NCBI GenBank assembly: GCA_000733355.1
Contig: JNVV01000019.1
Coordinates: 477,047-541,046 of the forward strand
Direction of reading: 5' to 3'
Origin: Falciphora oryzae
Taxonomy: Eukaryota; Ascomycota; Sordariomycetes; Magnaporthales; Magnaporthaceae
DNA: 64,000 nucleotides
Both the position numbers and the translations under genes were made by a program. Shown here one piece after another: positions 13,254 through 22,513 of this stretch. Under the pieces are notes generated by a model that did not search any database, had not been told where the DNA came from, and saw only the letters and a program-made list of their open reading frames with translations. The first letter of the stretch is position 1. Each line of letters starts with the position of its first letter.

Positions 13254-13259
13254 TATAAA
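13254..13259 (+). promoter_or_regulatory. Probable TATA box upstream of the 13536 gene
   Basis: A clean TATAAA lies 277 bp before the ATG at 13536, followed by pyrimidine-rich DNA typical of fungal core promoters and 5' leaders. Function is inferred from sequence and position only. Confidence 0.5.
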
Positions 13260-13535
13260 CTCGGCAGCACAGCCCGAGTCCAATAGTCCAATCGTGCGGA
13301 CACATCTCGCCACACTAGCTCTGCTGTGCACTTCAGCTGCTGGCCCGTTCCCCGCAATTCTGTTTCATTGATATATCACCGCTCGACGGCCGCCTGCTCG
13401 TCGCCCTTACGGCTCCACTCTTTCTTCCGCCAGCCACGCATACAGTCCGCCGCCCACCACCACCTCCGCCTCCACCATCTCGTCGCCGTCGCAATCCTTC
13501 TGCTGTGCTTGTTTGAACAAGCACAAGGCACGACA

Positions 13536-15205
13536 ATGTCGGTCTTTGGTTTGATAAAGAAGGGCCGCCAGGCCGCCAAGGAACACAAGGCCGTCATCGC
13601 CGAGAAGCAGAAGGCCGAGGCGCAGAAGCCGACGTACAAGCATGTGCCCACCCACGCCGCCGTCGACGCCCTGGCCAGTGCGCCCTCGGGCTGGAGGCAA
13701 GAGGACCAGCCGCGTATCGTGGAGCAGAACCGCAGGCGCAGCGCCATGGCGTTGAGCGGGCACGGCTCAATGGGCACCCCGCTCGGCCAGAACCCGGTGC
13801 ACGCGGGCATGCCGCGGGTCAACAGCGCTCTCTCGCACGTCTCGTACCCTTCGCAGAACGCAAACCCCATGGTGGCACTCCCGAGGACGTACAGCTACCA
13901 CGGCGGCGTCAGCACCCCCTGGGGCGAGCGGCCCACCGAGGTGGTGTACTCGCAGCCCGACATCCACCAGGGCGTCATGATGGCGACGCCGCGGGCTGCT
14001 ATCGGAAAGGGCAAGGCCGTCGAGAGGCCCGCCGCTGGCAGCCGGGCATCCAGCAAAGGTTCATCGCGCCCATCATCAACGGCGTCTTCACCCCCTAGGA
14101 CAGGCTTGTTAACAAGCAACTCACAGCACCGTCCCCTGTCGGCAGCTCCGGCGACTCTGCAAGCTCCCAGGACGAACTCGAAATGAGACCGAGCCGGCAG
14201 CACAGGCCCACGGGCAGCACTGCGTCGCAGACCTCGGAGGACGCCAGGGCCGCCGGCCCGGTCCATCGATATCACCCGAGCCAGAGGCCCAGGAGGCCGT
14301 CAGATCCCCCACCGGTAATGTCCCCGGCGGACCGCCACCACTCTTTTTCGACGCCCGCAGATCGATACCCGCCAACATCTATGGATCGATACTTTCAGGC
14401 CCGAGCCGGCAACCACAGGCCTCCTGTGACACGAACAGTCAACGTGGGAGTTACCGCCGCGGCGGGCGCTCCCCCGGTGCCATCTCTCCCGCCTATGAAC
14501 TTCGGCCCGTCAATCGCAACCACTTCCTCGTCTACGCCGTCTTCTGCCTCCGCGGCATCTTCTTCCGCTACTGCCTCGGTAAGGAGCTCCAAGGCCGGCT
14601 CCTCCAACAGCCCCTCATCGCCGCCCGCCCGCCCCGAATCCCCCGTCTCTCCTGTGTCTCTCGCTGCTCCCGCATCTCCCGTATCTCCCATGACCGCCGC
14701 CTCTGCATCTCGCCCACCTACAGCTGCTGCGCCCGCTTCTCCTGGAGAGTCCAAGTTCGATTTCAACCTCTCCAACACCATTGTCCCCTCGTCGCCAACC
14801 AGCCCGCCGAAGGTCCCTCCCGAGGCTGCCATAACCCCTGCACCGGCCGCCCGGGTTTTCCACCTCAAGCAGGCGTCGCGCGCGTCCCAGCAGCCCAACA
14901 GGAGGCTCGACTTCGAGCCGGCCACTTTCACTCCGGAGCCGGTTCGCCCAACGTCGATCCCCGTGCCTCCCCCGGCCTCCAGCCGGAGCATGCCCAGGTC
15001 GTCCGTCACACCCAGCCAACTGCCTATTGAGTTCGACGAGGGTACTCTTTCCTCTATCCAGGAGACGGGCGCCGCGGCGCCCGCGTCGGCGCCGGCTGCC
15101 CCGAAGCACACCAAGGGAAAACTGAGCAAGTCGGCCCAGGCCCCGAAGCCGGCCAAGAAGCACCGCTGGTCTTTCAGAAGCAAGCCCACCCCTGTTGCAG
15201 GCTGA
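13536..15205 (+). CDS. Conserved fungal protein of unknown function, largely disordered
   Basis: Function unknown. The N-terminus (SVFGLIKKGRQAAKEHK, then YKHVPTHAAVDALASAPSGW) is an ordered, basic, amphipathic segment that I recognise as a conserved start of uncharacterised Pezizomycotina proteins. The rest is Ser/Pro/Ala-rich and disordered, ending in a basic tail (KPAKKHRWSFRSK). Two frames must be joined: the best intron is 14059-14126 (68 bp, donor GTTCAT, branch GTTAAC, acceptor CACAG), which joins SSK to APSPVG and gives 533 residues. Without it the protein would stop after 217 residues at 14186. The donor is atypical, so this border is tentative. The start ATG follows a long leader with a TATA box at 13254. 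The repeated SPVSP pattern suggests phosphorylation sites (inference). Confidence 0.72.
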
Positions 15206-15595
15206 TGCACCACCACGGTAGAGAAAAAAAAATAACGAACACGAAAAAGCCTATTCCTGTGTCTAATCGAGTTGCATCCACAGGATCCTCTTCATAAAGT
15301 TTTCTCCTTGAGTCTCCTTGGGACCGATACAAAATAGCGGTGTCCGTCCTCAAATCATACATTATTTACTACAACTTCTCAACATCATAACAACGGTTCG
15401 ATCATGTGGGTTGTTTTCGACTTGGCGCACGGGTCTCTTCGTTCTCTTCCACGATTATTCTTGGTCGAAACACGGCGGCGGCACTAGCGGGCCTCCTTTT
15501 TTTCTTCCTTCTTTTCTTTTGTCTGATCGAGTCATTTAGCGGCGGCCTGGAAACGAACTAGGCCTGGGAGGCGTTGCAGCATGTGAATCAATTAG

Positions 15596-15614
15596 TTTTT
15601 TTTTTTTTTTTTTT
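15596..15614. repeat. Poly(T) tract, 19 bases
   Basis: Homopolymer about 390 bp downstream of the stop codon at 15205, in non-coding DNA. Confidence 0.9.
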
Positions 15615-15989
15615 GGTGGATCATCTATCCTCAGCTCTCTCGGGGTCCCCAAACATTGGATCAGCTGTAATGGACATACATACTTGGGTTATTGGGTAAC
15701 TTAGATAGACAGGTAGGCAACAGGAGCACATACATACGCGCCTATCCTGAACTGATGAAATCTGGTCCGTTTATCACAAGTTGTTGTCTCCAGTGCCTCC
15801 TCAATCCACCTTCCATGGCCTGTGGAGTCTGCTCGCTGCGTAAATCGTGCGGGTTCTTCGTCAGGATGCAGTCACGTCTGGGCTGCTCCACACTCTGACG
15901 ATCCTAATGCAAAGACCCCAGCTAATAGGGATGGTTCAGAGTTCAGAGTGTGCAACACGCACCACGGCAAGTCGGGATTATTAGTATTT

Positions 15990-16009
15990 TTATATATATA
16001 TATATATAT
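15990..16009. repeat. (TA)n microsatellite
   Basis: About ten TA units in intergenic DNA; strongly AT-rich compared with the surroundings. Confidence 0.85.
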
Positions 16010-17771
16010 TTTACTCCCCGATTCGATAAACCGAGGGCCACTAGCGTAGCGTTAGCTCTCAACGCCCTGGGCACCGATCTTGGCCTCCACTGACCAAATG
16101 GGGCCTGCTGGCGTCGAAAGCCTCACATGCAACCTTTGGTTTTTAGGCGGTCGGGCTTGCAGGGGTCCACGGGACTGGCTGGTGTCACTATTTTTATCCC
16201 TCAGAATCGAGGACGGGATGAACAGCTAACGAGTGGTAGGCGCCGCCAAAGATCGGAGTCATTCTGGAGGTGTTGATGGTTTTTTTCCGCTTCATTCCTG
16301 GGGTGTTCGCTCCCTGACGCCTGTCGTGGATCATCAGCCAGCACCCACACCACAACTTAATCTCAATTTGACACCAGATGATCAAGCCATGAATGCAACC
16401 ACATTGCGGGGACGTCTCTCGCCGAAAAGAACGTCTAGACTCCAATACTTGGCGACGGACAAGCGAGCTGAAACAAAAAAAAATCATCGCTTGTTTGGCG
16501 GGTTACATCCATTATTTAGTGACAGCGGCGGCATGGGCCTCCTGCGGGGGGCGCCGGTGGCTCCTCGATTCGTGGAATTTTTATGGGGGGTGTGCTTCTA
16601 GGCTGGCGTGCCGGATTCTGGATCTGTCTTGCACAGAGGACAAGAGAGGGTGTACATATTCATAAATACAACATTGCCGCCCTTGAGGCTAGACGTGCTA
16701 GCCTGGTGGGCGGTGAATCGAGCCAGATTCTTGTCCAAGGAAACTGGCACGACTGGGACTTGCTGCTCATGGGAATTGACGATGGGAAAGTTTAGCTAGC
16801 GCCACGACCAGGTCGAACCCCTGCTGGACCAAAGAGCGCAGAAAGTCGTGTTTCTCGTGAGACTACCGGGTGCTAGGTTGGCGCTATCTTTGCGAGCGAG
16901 TAAGGACGTCGGTTGATATGGGCAGGGAGGCTGGCCAGACCATCACATCAAAGCATGGAGAGGGCTGGTCACGATTTGGTGCATGTTGTGGACCAAGCTG
17001 GACTGGACGCTGGATAAAAATAGTGAGCATTTAGCAAGCATCTAGGTACGCTACTACGTAGAAGGACGGAGGCTCCCGTGGGGCAACAAGCGGGTGCTGT
17101 GTTTTGGGTCCAACGTGCTAATAGGGAAAACCACGGCAACGGTGGATGTTTGCCTGGGATGCCGCCGGCCCCAAATGATGCTCAACTGGGCTCCTGATAA
17201 GCCGGGACGAGAGATTGGGTCTGCAGGTCCCAGAGAACGAAGGCGGCCAGGCTTGCGATGTCAGCTCGGAACGTGGCAGCCACTGTTGCTTGGCATGCAC
17301 AAATTCCATACCGGAGATGGATCGAGTTGGTTTCTCTCGGAGCGTCTTGTACGGGCCCTGAACTGAACCATGGGTGAACGACAGACCATTCATTTGGGAC
17401 CCAAGCTCCAAGCTAAGGTGGGTCGTCCCTGCCGAGACCGGCGCAGGGGTCGTCTCCAGGCCGGCTCAACGATTCGATTAGAGTGGATGCATGGGCGCAC
17501 GTCAATTCAATCAGCCAGCCTCGTGCACGACGTGGGGACCTTGTCGGCCAGGGTTGTTTGTGTCGTGGCCTCCAGCCTCTGCCTCCGTCTTCAAGCAAGC
17601 AGCAGCAGAAACACCACACACCACACCCGCGCGCGCACCCACTCTCTCTCGCACTCAGCTCCTGCGCACGATGCACGCCACCTCCATTTCCGGAAACCGA
17701 TAGACACACATCCATCCGCCGCCCGCGACCCGTGCACTGCCGCCTGCAAGGGCGACCGCGTGCCGTCATCA

Positions 17772-19137
17772 ATGGCGGACCCCGGCTCCCTCCTCGAGGG
17801 GCTCGTCTGGCCCGCCGTGGACGTGGTCAGGAACGCCCCGCCGCACCTGATCCTGCTCTCCCTGCTGGCCCTCGTCGTCCCCGCCCTCCTGGCCCTCTAC
17901 GTCCTCCTACACCTGCTTGCCCCCAAGCCGCGCGCCCCGTTCGCCTCGGAGAAGACGTACGTGACCTCGACCCCGGACGGCGGCCGCAAGACGGCCCAGC
18001 TGCCATGCTGGTACGACCGCTGGCTCGCCGAGCACCGCCGCGGTGTCGCTGCCGCCGCGGCCGCCCCCGGCGGCTCCTCCGAATCCGACTTTGTCGACCC
18101 GGGCAACATCGAGCCCGCCGAGGTGGCCGTCACGGTCGTCGTGCCGGCCTACAACGAGGAGGACCGCATCCTGCCGACGCTGCTCGAGATGGTCGAGTAC
18201 CTCGACGCCAACTTCGGCCGCCACCCGACCCCGACCTCGCCGGACGACGCCATCTTGAGCCCGCGCACCGCGCATAAGAAGCGCCAGGTGCCCGCCGCCC
18301 GGGAGCCCGTGGCGGCCGGCTACGAGATCCTGATCGTCAACGACGGCAGCCGCGACCGCACCGTCGAGGTGGCGCTGCGGTTCGCGCGCGAGCACGGCCT
18401 CCATGACGTGATCCGCGTCGTATCGCTCGAGCGCAACCGCGGCAAGGGCGGCGGCGTCACGCACGGCTTCCGCCACGCCCGCGGCGAGTACGTCCTCTTC
18501 GCCGACGCCGACGGCGCCTCGCGCTTCAGCGACCTCGGGAAGCTGATCGAGGGCGTCGAGGATGTGGTTGACGGGTCCATGCGCGGCGTCGCCATCGGCA
18601 GCCGCGGGCATCTGGTCGGAAGCGAGGCCGTAGTTAAGGTCTGTTCTTTGAAGTCTTTGAAGCATATCCTGTATGAACGAACTATGGGACGAGTGGGCCT
18701 CTTTTGCTAACTTTGACGATTCACATTCTTTACAGCGCTCTGCCCTGCGCAACTTCCTCATGAAGTCTTTCCACTTCATCCTCATGATTCTCACGCCGCC
18801 GGCTACGTCGCGGATCCGCGACACGCAGTGCGGCTTCAAGCTCTTCAGCCGCGCCTCGCTGCCCCACATCGTCCCCTACATGCACTCCGAGGGCTGGATC
18901 TTCGACATCGAGATGCTGATGCTGGCCGAGTCGGCCCCCGCCACCCCCGTGCTCGCTAGCGACGGCTCGGTCATCGGCGCCAGCCCCGGCATCAAGGTCG
19001 CGGAGGTCCCCATCGACTGGCACGAGGTCGACGGCTCAAAGATGAACCTCATGAAGGACAGCATCAACATGGCCATCGGTCTTGCTGTGCTCCGCGCCAG
19101 CTGGATGATGGGCGTCTATAGGCGCCGTCTCACCTGA
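17772..19137 (+). CDS. ALG5: Dolichyl-phosphate beta-glucosyltransferase
   Basis: ER membrane GT2-family enzyme that makes dolichyl-phosphate glucose from UDP-glucose; this is the glucose donor for the last steps of the N-glycan precursor (family knowledge). Exons 17772-18638 and 18736-19137 with a 97 bp intron (donor GTCTGT, branch GCTAAC, acceptor TACAG) encode 422 residues. A strong signal-anchor helix lies at about 22-48. Catalytic-domain motifs are VVVPAYNEEDR (about 123-133), VNDGSRDRT, the DAD metal-binding motif at 245-247 followed by GASRF, and RDTQCGFKLFSR in exon 2. A low-complexity insert around 150-180 (PTPTSPDD and HKKRQV) lengthens the protein relative to yeast. The intron joins AVVK to RSALRNFLM, a conserved block, so the splice is well supported. 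Confidence 0.95.
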
Positions 19138-19555
19138 TCAACCATTTCTGATCTCTTTCTTCACACTCTTCTCGTGTGCATCTTCCTTTTTTTTTTTTTT
19201 TTTTCCTCTCTTGTTCCCGTGACTACTAGGTACTGGTCTCATTTGCATTGCATGGTGTGAGTTACGGGGAAAAGCACTCGGGGGGAAATTGCATGGCTGG
19301 TCGGATCCGGAATCGAGGGTGGCCAAGGGGCGTTACAGAACCAAAAGGGAGATACCTACGGTATCCAGTAGACGTCATATGATCTTTTCCTTTTTTTGCT
19401 CGAGGCGACTGAAAATCGTATAGTGACCAAATTCCACAGTACCACACCCTTTTATATCTCGCGATGACAACGTGAATTGCATGGATCCTCTAACCTCCCA
19501 TCCTTTCGTCCCGATCTATTTTAGTCGCGATAAACCCAAGCCCAACAAATGTGAC
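19138..19555. other. Convergent 3' region between ALG5 and the AFG2-like gene
   Basis: 418 bp with an 18-base T tract at 19187-19204. It holds the 3' UTRs and terminators of two converging genes; nothing else seen. Confidence 0.6.
19187..19204. repeat. Poly(T) tract, 18 bases
   Basis: Homopolymer 50 bp after the ALG5 stop codon, probably in the 3' UTR. Confidence 0.9.
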
Positions 19556-21973
19556 CTATCGGAACTGCTTCTCCCACTCGGCATACGCTTGCAGCATGTC
19601 TACGGTGATGAGCTTCCGCTGGCCCGCGATGGCCGTCTCCAAATCAACCATGGATATGGATATTCCCTTGTCCCCATCCCCGGCTGCTGATCCACCACCA
19701 CCGCCCTCCCCGGTCCCCGCTGCCCTCCGCAGGTCCATGCACCGCCTAAACGCCAGCTTCCCCGCGGTGCGGCAGGCGCTGACGACCTCGGCGCCCGAGT
19801 TGCCATCGGTCAGGGTGACGAGGCGGGGCACGTCGATGTCGGGCCCCAGGTTGCGGCGGGCCAGGTTGCGGCGCAGGATGGACTCGCGGGCGGCGGCGTC
19901 GGGTGGCGGCACGTAGATGATCTCGTCGAACCTTCCGGGGCGCATGATGGCCGGGTCGAGCGACTGGGGCCTGTTGGTGGCGGCCAGCACCAGGACGCCG
20001 CGCAAGTCCTCGAAGCCGTCCATCTCGTTGAGGAGCGTCGTCAGCACGTTGAGCCCGCTGCCGCCGCCGCTGCCTGATGACGACGCCCCTCCTCCGCCGT
20101 CCCCAAAGCCCCTGCGGGACCCGGCTATGGAGTCGATCTCGTCAAAGAAGATCATGCTGGGCGCCGCGGCGCGGGCGCGGGCGAAGAGGTCGCGGATCTG
20201 GCGCTCCGACTCGCCGACGTACATGTTGAGCAGCTCGGCGCCCTTGACGGCGAAGAAGTTGAGGCCGCACTCGGTCGCCATGGCCTGGGCCGTCATGGTC
20301 TTTGAGCACCCCGGCGGGCCGTAGAGCAGGAAGCCCTTTGGAGGAGTGCCGATGTAGGCCTGGACCTCGTCGCGCGGCCATGTGAGCACGTCGACGGCGA
20401 ACCGGAGCTCCCGCTTCACCGTGTCCTGCCCGCTGATGTCGTCCCAGCGCATTGGGGGCGGCTTGAGGTTGACGTCCAGCATGGCCGTGGGGCGGACCTT
20501 GAGCAGCGCCGCCTCGAAGACGTCGCGGTAAAAGGCAGGGTCCCGGGGGAGCTCGAGGGGTGGTGACTGCTGCTCCTGCTGGTTATCCTCCTCTTTTGGC
20601 TCTTTGACAGCCTCAGTCACGACCGCGTCTGGTGTAGACTGGTCGGCGAGGCCGGCGAGTGTCATCTTCTCGAGCACCAGATCTCCCACCAAGTATAGTA
20701 GTTTGTAGAGATCGCGGCCATTGTATGCGTGGGTACGCTCACTCAGACTAGACACCAGTTCTGGGCGCGCGTCCGGGTGGACGGACTCGCTGGTCAGGGA
20801 TGAAATCACCGCGTAGCGCCTCTTGGCGTCCAGCGGGGGCAGCAGCACTGCCCGATCAAAGCGTCCGTTGTGACGGAGGTCTTCGGGAACGCTGGTGATA
20901 TAATCGCGGCAGGCGGCAACAACGACAACGAGCGGAGCCTCTTTGCTATTGCGTATGTCGGCGCTAACAGCGTCGAGGCCGTCGGCGAGCGCGTTGATGA
21001 CGGTGGACCGGTTCGCGCGCTCCTTGTCGATCAGCTTGTCCAGGTCGTCTATCAGGACAAGGTTGCGCGGCTGGGCGCGGCACGCCTTGAAGACGTCGGC
21101 GACGGCGGTGCTTTTGTCGGTGGGCCTGATGCGGTGGACGGTGCCCCAGCCCGTGGCCGTAATGCGGTCTAGCACCATGCTCTTGCCGGTGCCGCTGCCG
21201 CCGTGCAGGACCAAACCCGAGGTCCCCAGCGAGGCAGCCCAGCGCAAGCTGCGGCCCCTCAGGAAGCAATTGAGCTCCCGAACCTGCTCCTCCAGACCCT
21301 CGATCGCGGCGACTTGGAGGCTGGCCGGGGGCCGGAGGGCTGCTGCGACTTCTGCGCCGGCGGTAATGGTGCAGTTCGTCTCGGGGACGACGCGGCAGTC
21401 ATTGTGCTCGAGTCCGTTGACAGAGCGGACGACAAAGGTCCTCTTCTGTCTCATGAAGGGGATATCCTTCAGCACCATACCAGAGAAGACAAGGTCGAGG
21501 ATGTCAAGCTCGGCCTTCAGATTGGCGACCCAGGCGGCCATCCATCTCGCCTGGATCGGCGGGGTTGAGTCCGTGGGTGTGATGTCCTCGAAAACAACAT
21601 CCTTGGCGGCTTCAGGGGCGGACTCGGCGGCAACGATGCGGTAAGTGTCGGTGTAGTTCAGGCCGGCCGCCTCCTGGAACGGACGGGAAACCTTTGCGAC
21701 GGCGCGGCCGAGGTTGGGGTCAGGGGTCAGCCATAGCACGGCCTCCCTCCTCGGCGGGGTGGGCCAGTCGCTGGCAGCGCCCTCGGGGACAACCCTCTCG
21801 ATGTAGCAGAGCCTCCCGTTCTCAACACTTCCCGTGAGCTCGATCAGGGAGTCCTTGCGGATCTGCACGCGCGAGGCTCCCTTGAGGTTTGCAGGCCCAG
21901 ATGCAGCGGTAGCCGCGGCCTTGTCGGCCGTGGCAGGCCTGAATTTGACCTCGATAAATTGCTTGACTGCCAT
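19556..21973 (-). CDS. Two-domain AAA ATPase, AFG2/Drg1 (SPATA5)-like
   Basis: Intronless, 805 residues. Two tandem AAA modules follow a divergent N-domain. D1 Walker A is GGSGTGKS (258-265), and its Walker B reads LIDDLD near 305-312, with Asp where the catalytic Glu of DExx is expected. D2 Walker A is GPPGCSKT (552-559); the Cys-Ser pair is characteristic of Afg2/SPATA5. D2 Walker B is FFDEID (DEID 611-614), with a Gly/Ser-rich insert at about 622-641 and then NVLTTLLNEMDG, AATNRPQSLDPAIMRPGRFDE. Afg2/Drg1 releases the shuttling factor Rlp24 from pre-60S ribosomes (family knowledge). D1 is so divergent that this may be a paralogue rather than the true AFG2 orthologue, hence no symbol. It shares a 540 bp divergent promoter region with the next gene. 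Confidence 0.85.
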   Translation of the reverse strand: MAVKQFIEVKFRPATADKAAATAASGPANLKGASRVQIRKDSLIELTGSVENGRLCYIERVVPEGAASDWPTPPRREAVLWLTPDPNLGRAVAKVSRPFQEAAGLNYTDTYRIVAAESAPEAAKDVVFEDITPTDSTPPIQARWMAAWVANLKAELDILDLVFSGMVLKDIPFMRQKRTFVVRSVNGLEHNDCRVVPETNCTITAGAEVAAALRPPASLQVAAIEGLEEQVRELNCFLRGRSLRWAASLGTSGLVLHGGSGTGKSMVLDRITATGWGTVHRIRPTDKSTAVADVFKACRAQPRNLVLIDDLDKLIDKERANRSTVINALADGLDAVSADIRNSKEAPLVVVVAACRDYITSVPEDLRHNGRFDRAVLLPPLDAKRRYAVISSLTSESVHPDARPELVSSLSERTHAYNGRDLYKLLYLVGDLVLEKMTLAGLADQSTPDAVVTEAVKEPKEEDNQQEQQSPPLELPRDPAFYRDVFEAALLKVRPTAMLDVNLKPPPMRWDDISGQDTVKRELRFAVDVLTWPRDEVQAYIGTPPKGFLLYGPPGCSKTMTAQAMATECGLNFFAVKGAELLNMYVGESERQIRDLFARARAAAPSMIFFDEIDSIAGSRRGFGDGGGGASSSGSGGGSGLNVLTTLLNEMDGFEDLRGVLVLAATNRPQSLDPAIMRPGRFDEIIYVPPPDAAARESILRRNLARRNLGPDIDVPRLVTLTDGNSGAEVVSACRTAGKLAFRRCMDLRRAAGTGEGGGGGSAAGDGDKGISISMVDLETAIAGQRKLITVDMLQAYAEWEKQFR

Positions 21974-22513
21974 TTGTGGAGGGGAAGGACTAAAACAGTG
22001 GGAACAGGACCCCTGCCGTGCCGCATAGAAAAATCTCTCTCTCGCTGCTTCGTGGTTGACGTAATGGTAGCCGATTTGGTATTCTCTATCGGCGCTTCAG
22101 GCTTTTTCTAGGCCACGCTTGTCGACGAGAGAGTGAGGTTATCCAGAGGATGTCAGCCAATGTGATGGCTAAAACACTCCAACGATGAACCCCACCATAT
22201 TCTTTTACAACTTACATACAAAAGAGATGGAGCCTTTCTGGCTAACCAATATCTAATGGAATCAATGGGAAATAGAATATAGAGAAAGGTAGAAAACAAA
22301 CGCTCCCGTCCTATCTGCTGAACCGTCAAATTGTTCATACTGTTTGATAGGCAGGCCTGGTAGCTAGTCTAGGACCCGCTGGAATCCCGATTCCAACCTC
22401 AGCCTTCACTGTGGGGTTTTGGCCCTCCGCTGTGGTCACCAACAGCATCCAAGCTCGAAACGAACCTCCAAGGCCGCCTCAAGCAGCCCCGGTATGCCGC
22501 CTCGACCGCCTCC
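21974..22513. other. Divergent promoter region, AFG2-like gene and unknown gene
   Basis: 540 bp between two divergent starts. The frame of the right-hand gene is open further upstream without an ATG. No clear TATA box or known operator recognised. Confidence 0.5.

Larger units (their letters stand above)
7393..13535. other. Large gene-free region between PSY2 and a hypothetical gene
   Basis: 6.1 kb between divergently transcribed genes. It should contain both promoters and long 5' leaders. Many frames are open by chance because the DNA is GC-rich (for example a 210-codon ATG frame on the minus strand at 12101-12733), but none shows a domain, a plausible intron pattern or familiar sequence. 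It includes a 37-base T tract and a 17-base A tract. I see no tRNA, transposon end or repeat family. Confidence 0.55.
15206..17771. other. Intergenic region upstream of ALG5
   Basis: 2.57 kb containing the 3' flank of the preceding gene and the promoter and leader of ALG5. It has a 19-base T tract and a (TA)n run. A frame open from 17370 joins ALG5 in phase but has no conserved content before the ATG at 17772, so it is read as leader. No other gene seen. Confidence 0.6.

Noticed and set aside
16800..16840. Second T-loop-like GGTTCGACC on the minus strand
   Set aside because: No cloverleaf can be drawn around it.
17907..18869. 320-codon minus-strand frame inside ALG5
   Set aside because: Antisense shadow across an exon-intron border of a well-supported gene.
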